Below are positions 56,047 through 64,000 of a stretch of 64,000 nt of DNA, piece by piece; positions within the stretch are counted from its first letter, which is position 1; each line of letters starts with the position of its first letter. The position numbers and the translations under genes are program-made. The notes under the pieces are model-generated. The model did no database searches, was not told where the DNA came from, and saw only the letters and a program-made list of their open reading frames with translations. Origin of the DNA: Richelia sinica FACHB-800 (GTDB lineage Bacteria > Cyanobacteriota > Cyanobacteriia > Cyanobacteriales > Nostocaceae); assembly GCF_014698825.1 (NCBI RefSeq), contig NZ_JACJTT010000018.1:1-64000 (forward strand), written 5' to 3'.

Positions 56047-56295
56047 TTTTGATATTTGCGTATTTTGTCGAGGTTATTTTGTAACTATTATACATCAATT
56101 TGATAACTTAACTAAGCATCTTGTTTCTTTTTCTGTCAAGATAATATTCTGCTTCTGTGCAAGCGGGTGCGTTGCTGACTCAAAGATGAATCTTGGGTAT
56201 AGACACCTTGGATGATAAGAGTCTCTACAAACATTTTGATATAAGGTCAAAAATTGTTTTCATACATCATAAATATCAGCAACGCAATTTAACGC

Positions 56296-58509
56296 TTAAT
56301 GCACTAACTCAATAGCCCGCTTAGTCAACGCTTCCGCAGTCAACCCATTAAACGCCATCAACTCACCCGCACTTGCGGTAGTTTCCCCACGTTTCCAAGC
56401 GAAAATATCCCGCTTGCTGGTACTGCGTAACATAATAGGTTCTAACATCGCACCAGCACCACCAGTCACACCAATTAAGGCATCACCAGCAAACAAACTA
56501 GCAAATTCTGCATCACTCAAAAACCCACCATCAGGTTCAGAACAAGTATCCCAAGCTGTATCATTAGCACGATATAAACGCCGGGGGTTAATAACAGAAA
56601 TTATCTTTACCCCAATACCTTCAGTCTCTAAAAATGCGGCGGCTTCAAACACGGGAATTAAGGTCATATCGCCAATTACAGCAAATACAACTTGCTTTCC
56701 TCCCGCAACTTCATGTAATAAAATCGCGCCTTTTTCTAACCCTTGTTTGGTTTGTTCTAATGTTGTTCTAATGGGCAAAGGTGACTTACTTGCAGTAATG
56801 ACAATTCCTTTATTTTTTGTTCCTAAAGCCCAGTCATAACAGACTTGAATACTGTTAGCATCGGGGGGAAAAACAGGAAATACATTTCCATTTCTCATCA
56901 TCGAAGCAAAATAGGCTTCAATTTCTGGTCTTTGGTGTGTCCAACCGTTGCGACCTTGTTCTAATGCACCGGCAGTAAATAAGGTAATGGTTGACGGTGT
57001 TTTTCTTCTTAATTCTGCCATTGCTTGGGTGACAGTTTGCCAAATTGGTAAACCATTGATGGCAAAAGATTCATAAGAACACCACAAACTTCTCGCCCCC
57101 ATTAAGGATAAACCAACTGCTAAACCTGCACAGGCATCTTCGCTCAAAGGTTCGTAAACTTGACCTCTGGGGGCTTGATGATAGGTTTCATCTGCTGTGG
57201 GGTGAATGATTTTTAATGCCTCATTAATATTACCAATTCCTGAAGCGGCGTTACCATCGGCGTTAGTGACGAGGAAGTTTTTATCTTTATTTCCGATTAT
57301 TCCGACTAACCTTCCCATTGCGGTGGTGGAAACTTTTGGATCTCCGCCAACTGCATATTCTTCTAATGGTAATTCGCCGATGTCTGCTAAAGGTAATTCA
57401 AATTCTGTAACTACAGTTTTCGCTGCGGGGCCACCTCCGGCACGTTCGGCGTTTGTGCGGACTGTTTGCCATGCTTCCACAGGTAAAGCGCGTTTTTGTA
57501 AAGCTGTGACAATATGAGGCGCGGTTAAGGTATCTTGAGGATAGAGGTTGTGAGATTTTGCCCCTAAAGCGTGAACACCCGCGCCTTTGAGTTGTTTAAT
57601 GATAAATACCGTTAATGTGCCACTCAAAGCAGAACGGGCAGCTTTATCAACGCCTACTAATACCGCTTTGGTAAATTCTAACCGTTTTTGGAAGGAGAAA
57701 ATGGTGCTATCTACGTAATCTCCCGGTTGGTTTTGGTCGTCAAATTCCTTGGCATCTACAATGATAACTTCCGCAAAACCGTTACCTTTCCAATAAGCGA
57801 TCATTTCATCATTGGTTTTTAAAGATACCATGCTATGATGCTCTTGGCTGTAACCGTTCCAAACTAGGATAGGTAGGAAGTTGGTTACTTTGGGGTAAGC
57901 GGTGTTAAAGTGCGCCATTGCACTCATGATGTAGGGTTCACCTAGTCCCCCATCTCCCACAGTGAAGGGGAAGAGTTTGTCACGGTGCAGCAGTGCAGCA
58001 GACATGGCAAAATGTTGTCCTTGTCCCAAAGGACCAGCAGGGGCGAGAATACCAGGAATGTAACCAGATAAATGTCCGATTAGACCATGTTTTTCTCGGA
58101 AGCGATCGCGCAATTGTTGTACTGTAGAAATGCCCATGTCTTCTAAGGAACGATCCAAAAACATGGCACTATAAAAACCAGGGGCGTGGTGTCCAACTTC
58201 GGTGATAATGTTTTTATGTCCCAGCATGACCAAAGCTGCATAAGCTTCCGCTTGGCTGGCAAAACCGCCGGGATGTCCAGAAGCCTTACTACCAGTAATT
58301 TGTAGAGTCAGGTAGCGCAGGGCATCAGCCGCGAGTAGGGTTTGATAAACTACATTTGGATCTGTAGGTGAGGCGATCGCACCCTTGCCCGATTCTATCA
58401 CCGGCGTTGCCCCATAAGTTTCAAAATCTGGTAATGCTTCCCCAAAATATTGTATCCCTTCACAAAAATTCGGAAGCGCAGAGGATGCCTTTGATGTAGC
58501 TACTGTCAT
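56296..58509 (-). CDS. Transketolase/phosphoketolase-type ThDP enzyme
   Basis: The protein is 737 residues from the ATG at 58509, which has AAGG eight bases upstream; a further ATG at 58545 is less likely. Features are DALRYLTLQITGSKASGHPGG, HHAPGFYSAMF, the ThDP motif GDGGLGEPYIMSAMAHF with NGYSQEHHSMVSL, and SLWCSYESFAINGLPIWQ. These are the sequences of a cyanobacterial enzyme annotated either as transketolase or phosphoketolase family. The pattern is closer to phosphoketolase-like proteins than to the housekeeping transketolase. The exact reaction (C2 transfer or phosphorolytic cleavage of ketose phosphates) is uncertain. No partner genes are adjacent. Confidence 0.82.
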   Translation of the reverse strand: MTVATSKASSALPNFCEGIQYFGEALPDFETYGATPVIESGKGAIASPTDPNVVYQTLLAADALRYLTLQITGSKASGHPGGFASQAEAYAALVMLGHKNIITEVGHHAPGFYSAMFLDRSLEDMGISTVQQLRDRFREKHGLIGHLSGYIPGILAPAGPLGQGQHFAMSAALLHRDKLFPFTVGDGGLGEPYIMSAMAHFNTAYPKVTNFLPILVWNGYSQEHHSMVSLKTNDEMIAYWKGNGFAEVIIVDAKEFDDQNQPGDYVDSTIFSFQKRLEFTKAVLVGVDKAARSALSGTLTVFIIKQLKGAGVHALGAKSHNLYPQDTLTAPHIVTALQKRALPVEAWQTVRTNAERAGGGPAAKTVVTEFELPLADIGELPLEEYAVGGDPKVSTTAMGRLVGIIGNKDKNFLVTNADGNAASGIGNINEALKIIHPTADETYHQAPRGQVYEPLSEDACAGLAVGLSLMGARSLWCSYESFAINGLPIWQTVTQAMAELRRKTPSTITLFTAGALEQGRNGWTHQRPEIEAYFASMMRNGNVFPVFPPDANSIQVCYDWALGTKNKGIVITASKSPLPIRTTLEQTKQGLEKGAILLHEVAGGKQVVFAVIGDMTLIPVFEAAAFLETEGIGVKIISVINPRRLYRANDTAWDTCSEPDGGFLSDAEFASLFAGDALIGVTGGAGAMLEPIMLRSTSKRDIFAWKRGETTASAGELMAFNGLTAEALTKRAIELVH

Positions 58510-58904
58510 GCTGAGTACCTTAATAAAATGCGGAGAAATTTGCAATGTTTGTTCACATTAACAAAAATTTTACATCTTTCAGGTTGTAATCCGAATTTTC
58601 TATAAACAGGAATTATCATGAATCAGTCTCAATTGTTCATATCAATAAAAAACATCAATTAATCTATAGTTATCACAAATGATAGCGATTAATAAAATGT
58701 ATACTTCAATTGCTTTGACTATCAATTTTCTAGATAATTTTTAATTCTCTATTTTGTCAATCCTGTTATGGTTACTACTGCTAAAAAATAGGGTACTAGC
58801 AATGCTAATACCCTATTTAACATGGCCTATGATACTGAACAATGAACCTTTATCACTTAGTGTTCAATCCCATAATTGAGCCTAAAGATGCTGCTAAAAA
58901 AAGA
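58510..58904. other. Intergenic region with the precursor-operon terminator
   Basis: About 395 AT-rich bases between the start of the ThDP-enzyme gene and the stop of the second leader-peptide gene, both on the minus strand. The left part holds the ThDP-enzyme promoter; the terminator at 58786-58818 is listed separately. No gene was found. Confidence 0.5.
58786..58818 (-). terminator. Intrinsic terminator of the leader-peptide genes
   Basis: The arms aaatagggta and taccctattt form a perfect 10-bp stem with an additional agc/gct pairing in the loop. Read on the minus strand it is followed by a T-run (six T), the classic Rho-independent layout. It lies about 90 bases beyond the stop at 58905, so the two small peptide genes have their own defined transcript end. 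Confidence 0.8.
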
Positions 58905-59201
58905 TTAAAATACCAAATAGACATTTGTCTGCGAAAAGTCAATGGTCAATATTTTGTTGTCATAGAAACCTAATGAGTTTAGATATGTGTCTGCAAAACT
59001 ATTGAAACCATCACAAATAATTTGCCTCTGACTATTCCATAAAGGTATAATAGTATTTCCTCCTGATATTGTTTCCATTTCTTCTAAAGTAAGATGATGA
59101 AACGGCCTATTTAATTCATCAGCAGATATTTCAGATTTCACACTTGTAGCCCTTGTCTTAATTAATTCAGAGATGAGCAGGCGTAAAAGTTGGTAATCCA
59201 T
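58905..59201 (-). CDS. Putative RiPP precursor peptide 2, double-glycine leader
   Basis: A 98-residue protein. The leader-like N-terminal half ends in LTLEEMETISGG at residues 37-48, the double-glycine leader pattern (L-x-x-E-E-x-x-x-I-x-GG) used by many bacteriocin and RiPP precursors and cut by C39-type proteases. The remaining ~50 residues begin NTIIPLWNSQRQ and end ILTIDFSQTNVYLVF. The end matches peptide 1 (TID[Y/F]S...Y[I/L]V) with one gap. One cysteine (IICDGF) lies in the core. It starts at the ATG at 59201; a TTG at 59204 is possible, and the ribosome-binding site is weak. It is 70 bases downstream of precursor peptide 1, so the two are probably co-transcribed. Confidence 0.75.
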   Translation of the reverse strand: MDYQLLRLLISELIKTRATSVKSEISADELNRPFHHLTLEEMETISGGNTIIPLWNSQRQIICDGFNSFADTYLNSLGFYDNKILTIDFSQTNVYLVF

Positions 59202-59271
59202 CAAAAACTGTTAACAAATACCCTTAATAAAAACAGTTTTGTACAACACCTGAATTGATGCAAACAATGAT

Positions 59272-59526
59272 TTACCAGGAATTGATCACAATGTATGTTG
59301 ACCGGGAATAATCTATGGTATTAAACTTACTATCACGGATACTATTACCTACTCCTTCAATTGTATTTGATGGACTATTTATATCTCCATGATTAGTATT
59401 TATATAATAGTTATTTAAACTACCCGCACTCCCGCCACAGACCGTTAATGTTTCAGTTGGAGATAATTCACGAAAAAAGCTACTGGCATTATCAGCCTTA
59501 AGATTGGTAATCACTATTTTCTTCAT
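59272..59526 (-). CDS. Putative RiPP precursor peptide 1, double-glycine leader
   Basis: An 84-residue peptide from the ATG at 59526 (MKKIVITNLKADN), preceded by AGAGGA at a good distance; the frame is open further but without a signal. Residues 20-32 read ELSPTETLTVCGG, a double-glycine leader end. The core (residues 33-84) begins SAGSLNNYYINTN, is rich in Asn, Ser, Thr and Tyr, and ends TIDYSRSTYIVINSW. The core has no Cys; Ser and Thr would be the only azoline sites. C-terminal Tyr/Trp could be cross-linked by an oxidase. The YcaO gene on the same strand is 8 kb away. No ABC transporter with C39 protease is in the window. Confidence 0.78.
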   Translation of the reverse strand: MKKIVITNLKADNASSFFRELSPTETLTVCGGSAGSLNNYYINTNHGDINSPSNTIEGVGNSIRDSKFNTIDYSRSTYIVINSW

Positions 59527-60037
59527 GGTTTTATCCTCTAACTTAAGAGTTAATTCTGCTCTAGTCTTATCTACATAACTAGCTAGACTTAAGGTAATAT
59601 AACTCTTCCAAAGAAATAAAGCTTTATGCACATCGTTTGCAGACAAAACCCTTTCATTTATGTCTAAAATTGATTTTTTTACAAAATTACTATAAACATA
59701 CTCATTGAATTAACATACAATCATAAAATCTACATTAATTAAAGACTGGGATTTAAGTGCTCAAATATTTGAAAAATTGCCACTTCCATATCCTTAACCT
59801 TGCTTGCCTATTGCTAAGACATAATTAAATATCTTTTGTCTATAAAATTTATGTAATAGTAATCCAGAGGACATATTTATCTGCAATATCAATACAAACT
59901 TTTATTTTGGCTTTAAAGTTTAATCAATTTTTCTGAGAAAGTATCACTATGGATGTATATGTTTGTGTATAAGCATATTTTGTATATACTAGTTCTGTAA
60001 TTATCTAATTCTAAATTCACTGAGAAATTTAGAATCA
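59527..60037. other. Divergent intergenic region between leader-peptide and P450 genes
   Basis: About 510 AT-rich bases hold the promoters for both the minus-strand peptide genes and the plus-strand P450 gene. I see no clear operator, repeat or tRNA in it. A shared regulator for both transcripts is possible but not visible. Confidence 0.5.
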
Positions 60038-61450
60038 ATGAACATAGATTCCTCACAGAAAAATCTTATGCCTCTACCAACTGGACCCAAAACCTCAGCT
60101 ACAGTACAAATGCTAAACTGGGTATTTAGACCCATGACCTACATGGAAGAATGTGCCAAAGTTTACGGAGACATTTTTACTCTCAAGCTGCAAAGAAATT
60201 TACCTCCACTCATATTTATCCATAGTCCTGAGGCAATGCAAGAGGTATTAACTAATGATACCAAAGAGTTAGAAGCACCAGGAGATTTAAACGATATTTT
60301 TGAATATTTACTAGGTAAAAATTCGGTCATTTCCCAAAGTGGTAAAGAACACCAGCGCCAACGTCAGTTGTTGATGCCTCCCTTACATGGGGAAAGAATG
60401 CGAACTTATGCTGATGTTATTAATGAGGTGACTGAGAAAGCCATTAACAAACAACAATTTAATCAACCTTGGAATGCGCGGACAGTTAGCCAAGAAATCA
60501 CCCTCAGCGTGATGATGCAAGCTGTTTTTGGTCTTTATGAAGGGGAGAGGGCAGAAAAAATCCAAAAATTATTGTGTGAAATTATAGAAGTGGGTAGTGC
60601 AGCTTGGAGAGTCGCATTATTATATTTTCCTGCTTTACAAAATGCGATTGGTATTTCTCAAATTCTCAAACTGCAAGACCGTCGGCAAGAATTAGCTGAC
60701 CAACTTCTGTATCAAGAAATTCAAGCACGACGAGAAAATCCAGACCCATCACGTACAGATATCCTCAGTTTACTTATGGCTGCCAGAGATGAAGATGGTC
60801 AACCCATGAGTGATGTGGAATTAAGGGATGAATTAATGACCTTGTTAGTAGCAGGTCATGAAACCACTGCTACAGCTATTGCTTGGGCCTTATATTGGAT
60901 TCATAAACTACCCCAAGTACGTCAAAAACTACTACAAGAACTAGATAGCTTAGGGGAAAATCCAGATGTCAACGCCATCTTTAAACTACCCTATCTCACC
61001 GCTGTTTGCAACGAAACCTTACGGATTTATCCTGTGGGAATGCTGACCTTTCCGAGAAGGGTGAAAAAGCCTATAACATTGTGTGGTCATGAACTCGAAC
61101 CAGGGTCAGTGGTGATGGGTTCAATTTACCTAACTCACCATCGAGAAGATATATACCCTAACTCTAAGCAATTTAATCCAGAACGCTTTTTAGAAAAACA
61201 ATTTTCACCCTATGAATTTCTACCTTTTGGGGGTGGTGCAAGGCGTTGTATAGGTCTAGCATTTGCCCAATTTGAAATGAAATTAGCACTTGCCAAAATT
61301 CTGACTAATTGGGAGTTAGAACTGGTTAACCAGAGTGAAATTAAACCAAAACGTCGTGGTTTAGTCACAGGACCCGATAGACCGATTCAAATGGTGATCA
61401 AAAATCGTCGTCAGCAAAAAGCCCAGATTTTAGAAGCGGTGACAATTTAA
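60038..61450 (+). CDS. Cytochrome P450, CYP110-like
   Basis: The 470-residue P450 has the oxygen-binding AGHETTA at 272-278, the ExxR of helix K (Glu326, Arg329 in ETLRIYP), the PERF region, and the heme ligand Cys404 in FLPFGGGARRCIGLAFA. The N-terminus (MPLPTGPKTSATVQML) and overall length resemble the CYP110 family, common in Nostocales and implicated in oxidation of fatty acids or terpenes. No N-terminal membrane anchor is obvious. It is divergent from the two leader-peptide genes. Its target could be a lipid, a carotenoid-type molecule (crtO lies downstream) or the peptides. Confidence 0.95.
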   Translation: MNIDSSQKNLMPLPTGPKTSATVQMLNWVFRPMTYMEECAKVYGDIFTLKLQRNLPPLIFIHSPEAMQEVLTNDTKELEAPGDLNDIFEYLLGKNSVISQSGKEHQRQRQLLMPPLHGERMRTYADVINEVTEKAINKQQFNQPWNARTVSQEITLSVMMQAVFGLYEGERAEKIQKLLCEIIEVGSAAWRVALLYFPALQNAIGISQILKLQDRRQELADQLLYQEIQARRENPDPSRTDILSLLMAARDEDGQPMSDVELRDELMTLLVAGHETTATAIAWALYWIHKLPQVRQKLLQELDSLGENPDVNAIFKLPYLTAVCNETLRIYPVGMLTFPRRVKKPITLCGHELEPGSVVMGSIYLTHHREDIYPNSKQFNPERFLEKQFSPYEFLPFGGGARRCIGLAFAQFEMKLALAKILTNWELELVNQSEIKPKRRGLVTGPDRPIQMVIKNRRQQKAQILEAVTI

Positions 61451-61742
61451 TGTTGAAATCAAACTGATTTTGATATCTATAAAAGCATTGATGAATCAGT
61501 AGGGGTTTAGCATTGCTAAACCCTAACAATAATATTGATCAAATAAATAATTAAAATATTATAGATTTGCTAAAAAATTGACCATAACTATCAAATAACT
61601 ATTTATTCTGCATTTTATTTTCTGTATCCTTAATCTTGCCTTGTTGATAATTACTACCGGGCATATATCCTTTTATAGATACTCTCCTGAGTATCCAAGA
61701 TATACATTAGCTTGTATCACCATAGGAGGTAAGTAAAAAATT

Positions 61743-62501
61743 ATGTCATTAGACCAGCAAAAATTTCCGGAAAGACTCTTATCTCAAGAAGCAGAACGTA
61801 GACTTTCTAGTCAGCTAGACCAAGTAGACAGCATTAGAGTTGATGTGCAAACTGATATTCTCAAAATCTTTCAAGGACAGCTAGATGCTGTTTCTCTAGC
61901 AGGGGAAGGCTTAGTAGTTCAAGACCAAATTCGCGTCCAAGAAATTCATCTACAAACAGATAGTATTAACTTCAATCCTCTCAGTGTAATTTTTGGGCAA
62001 ATTCAACTCAATGCCCCAGTTAATGCGATGGCGAAAATCGTCATTACAGAAGCTGATATTAACCTTGCTCTCAATTCAGAATTTATATATACACAAGATA
62101 TGGAACTATGCTTAGATGGTAAACCTGTAAAATTTCAACTCAAAAAAATACAGATATCCTTAGGTGATAACCAAGAAATAGAATGTAATGGTGAAATTTT
62201 GATGACGGAAAATCTCCAAAGTCACAATTTAGAATATACTGCCATTATTAAGCCGCCTCTTCATGCTAGCAATACCAGTTTTAAAGATTTTCGATGCTTA
62301 CAAGAAACAGGTATATCCCTAGATTTAATTACTGCTTTAATGCAGAAAATAAAAGAATTAATCAATCTCAGTTATTTTCAATGGCACGATATAGGATTGC
62401 TGATTAAAGACATAACCATTGCTGAGAAAAAATTAATACTGATAGTAGAAGCTATAGTCAAACAAATTCCACCAATAGTCAATACCTTATCTTCAACATA
62501 A
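61743..62501 (+). CDS. DUF2993 protein
   Basis: The 252-residue protein matches DUF2993 (LmeA-like) by its pattern: an N-terminal helix, VDSIRVDVQTDILKIFQGQLDAV, then a beta-rich domain with IVITEADINLALNS. The family is thought to bind or handle lipids at membranes. A strong ribosome-binding site (AGGAGG) precedes the ATG. No signal peptide is clear. It lies just upstream of the crtO-type gene, by about 97 bases on the same strand, so a shared transcript is possible. Function is unproven. Confidence 0.85.
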   Translation: MSLDQQKFPERLLSQEAERRLSSQLDQVDSIRVDVQTDILKIFQGQLDAVSLAGEGLVVQDQIRVQEIHLQTDSINFNPLSVIFGQIQLNAPVNAMAKIVITEADINLALNSEFIYTQDMELCLDGKPVKFQLKKIQISLGDNQEIECNGEILMTENLQSHNLEYTAIIKPPLHASNTSFKDFRCLQETGISLDLITALMQKIKELINLSYFQWHDIGLLIKDITIAEKKLILIVEAIVKQIPPIVNTLSST

Positions 62502-62598
62502 AAATATTCATCATCATCAGTATTTTTTTACAACTGTATGATGTAAATTTAAGCAAAATCTTTTAATATCAAAAAAACGACCTTCTGATATAAACACG

Positions 62599-64000
62599 AT
62601 GATGCCAGAGTATGATGTTGTAATTATTGGTGCTGGACACAATGGTTTAGTGTGCGCGGCTTATTTGCTTAAAGCTGGTTATAGCGTTCTACTACTAGAA
62701 AAGCGTTCTGTTCCCGGTGGTGCAGCCACAACTGAAGAATGTATACCAGACCAAGCACCGGGATTTAAATTTAATTTATGCGCCATTGACCATGAATTTA
62801 TCCACCTGGGGCCAGTCGTGGAAGAATTAGAACTCAAAAAATACGGTTTAGAATATTTAGATTGTGATCCTGTCGCCTTTTGTCCCCATCCTGACGGTAA
62901 ATATTTCTTAGCACATAAATCTCTGGAAAAAACCTGTGCAGAAATTGCTCGGTATAGTGAACGTGATGCCCAAAAATATGCGGAATTTACTCATTATTGG
63001 CAAAGGGCATTAGGGGCGATGATTCCCATGTTTAATGCTCCACCCAAATCAATTATAGATATAGCCGGTAATTACGATATTACTAAATTAAAAGATTTAT
63101 TTTCTGTCATTGGTTCTCCCACCAAAACACTAGATTTTGTGCGGAATATGATGACTAGTGCAGAAGATTTACTGACCGAGTGGTTTGATTCAGAATTTCT
63201 CAAAGCACCTTTAGCTAGATTAGCATCAGAATTGGGTGCGCCACCTTCACAAAAAACCATTGCCATTGGGGCAATTATGATGGCTATGCGCCATAATCCT
63301 GGTATGACTAGACCCCGTGGTGGTACAGGTGCATTAGTTCAAGCATTGGTGAATTTAGTCACGAGTAAAGGTGGTGTAATTCTCACAGACCAGCAAGTGG
63401 AAAAGGTATTAATTGATGATGCTAAAGCTGTGGGTGTTAGGGTAGCTGGTGGGGTAGAATACCGGGCTAAATATGGTGTAATTTCTAATATTGATGCCCA
63501 AAGGCTATTTTTAAGAATGACAGATAAAAGTGATATTGATGCAGTGGCACCTGATTTATGGGAAAGATTAGAACGACGTATCGTTAATAATAATGAAACT
63601 ATTCTTAAGATAGATTTAGCGTTAGATGAACCCCTGCATTTTCCTTACCATGACCACAAAGATGAATATTTAATTGGTTCAATTTTAATTGCTGATTCTG
63701 TTGCCCATGTAGAACAAGCTCACAGTAAATGTACATTAGGAGAAATTCCTGATTCTGATCCTTCCATGTATGTGGTTATGCCTAGCGCCCTTGACCCTAC
63801 TTTAGCACCTCCAGGCAAACATACAGTCTGGATTGAATTTTTTGCACCGTATCAAATTGCTGGGGCTGAGGGTACAGGGTTAAAAGGAACAGGTTGGACT
63901 GATGAATTGAAAAATAAAGTGGCAGATAGAGTAGTGGATAAATTAGCAACTTATGCCCCAAATGTGAAACAAGCAACTATTGCTAGAAGAGTAGAAAGCC
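62599..64000 (+). CDS. crtO: CrtO-type carotenoid ketolase/desaturase, 3' end beyond window
   Basis: The gene begins ATG-ATG at 62599 and runs in one uninterrupted frame to the window end (467 codons visible). The N-terminal FAD-binding motif VVIIGAGHNGLVCAAYLLKAG and LLLEKRSVPGGAATTEE match the phytoene-desaturase-like CrtO/CrtI superfamily and closely resemble cyanobacterial CrtO, which introduces keto groups into beta-carotene to make echinenone or canthaxanthin. The middle (MTRPRGGTGALVQALVN) fits the family. The missing C-terminus prevents a final check of the substrate-binding part. It follows the DUF2993 gene. Confidence 0.88.
   Translation, partial: MMPEYDVVIIGAGHNGLVCAAYLLKAGYSVLLLEKRSVPGGAATTEECIPDQAPGFKFNLCAIDHEFIHLGPVVEELELKKYGLEYLDCDPVAFCPHPDGKYFLAHKSLEKTCAEIARYSERDAQKYAEFTHYWQRALGAMIPMFNAPPKSIIDIAGNYDITKLKDLFSVIGSPTKTLDFVRNMMTSAEDLLTEWFDSEFLKAPLARLASELGAPPSQKTIAIGAIMMAMRHNPGMTRPRGGTGALVQALVNLVTSKGGVILTDQQVEKVLIDDAKAVGVRVAGGVEYRAKYGVISNIDAQRLFLRMTDKSDIDAVAPDLWERLERRIVNNNETILKIDLALDEPLHFPYHDHKDEYLIGSILIADSVAHVEQAHSKCTLGEIPDSDPSMYVVMPSALDPTLAPPGKHTVWIEFFAPYQIAGAEGTGLKGTGWTDELKNKVADRVVDKLATYAPNVKQATIARRVES

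Noticed and set aside
58905-59526. Classical cyanobactin or Nif11 precursor
   Set aside because: No LAGD-type recognition sequence, no AYD-type ending and no Nif11-type leader were seen.

Overview
The window is chromosomal DNA of a filamentous, very probably heterocyst-forming cyanobacterium (Nostocales: Nostoc, Anabaena and relatives). The evidence is a low-to-moderate GC content, many copies of the HIP1 palindrome gcgatcgc, short-repeat families typical of this group, and cyanobacterial gene families: a CcmK carboxysome shell protein, a CrtO-type ketolase, a CYP110-like P450, a PedR-like LuxR regulator, DUF3318, DUF4114, an MHYT-PAS-GAF hybrid kinase and AAA_35 ATPases. I see no rRNA, tRNA, prophage or intact insertion sequence. 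This assignment comes from recognising families by eye, not from a search.

Layout. 0.6-6.8 kb: a small unknown gene, then a two-gene signalling operon on the minus strand (MHYT hybrid histidine kinase overlapping a REC-GGDEF-EAL response regulator). 7.5-12.7 kb: a trpG/pabA-type amidotransferase with an exported metallo-hydrolase, a VCBS/FG-GAP repeat protein, a PfkB sugar kinase and a PedR-like regulator. 13.2-18 kb: a DUF6391-like protein, a glycosyltransferase and dTDP-glucose dehydratase pair, a membrane-anchored Ser/Thr kinase and MsrA. 18.3-26.5 kb: a protein with four DUF4114 repeats, a TenA-like protein, an EVE protein, a ferrochelatase-family protein with a natural poly-His tail, a small alpha/beta-hydrolase-like protein and an MFS transporter. 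26.6-36.5 kb: acetolactate synthase with a zinc ribbon, DUF3318, a lone CcmK paralogue, an aminotransferase with a YjbQ protein, a DJ-1/PfpI protein divergent from a LuxR regulator, an aldehyde dehydrogenase and a ParA ATPase. 36.9-39.1 kb: a GAF-GGDEF diguanylate cyclase and an ECF-like sigma factor.

The most interesting part is 39.2-61.5 kb. Six collinear minus-strand genes (53447 down to 39211) place a RiPP-type maturation module inside a set of signalling ATPases. The module is a fused E1-like/YcaO cyclodehydratase, an amidohydrolase and an unrecognised 363-residue protein. The ATPases are a double AAA_35 protein before the YcaO gene, and a 1938-residue kinase/ATPase/GAF/AAA_35 fusion plus an HTH-AAA_35 protein after it. 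Upstream lie a VapBC-like toxin-antitoxin pair, decayed gene remnants, a MITE-like element, a GT-A-fold protein and a transketolase/phosphoketolase-type enzyme. Beyond these are two small genes for double-glycine leader peptides whose C-termini share a motif; they end at their own intrinsic terminator and are divergent from a P450 gene. A working hypothesis is that the leader peptides are substrates of the YcaO module and that the kinase and AAA_35 proteins control it. The window does not prove this link.

The right edge holds a DUF2993 protein and the 5' part of a crtO-type carotenoid ketolase/desaturase gene, cut by the window end.
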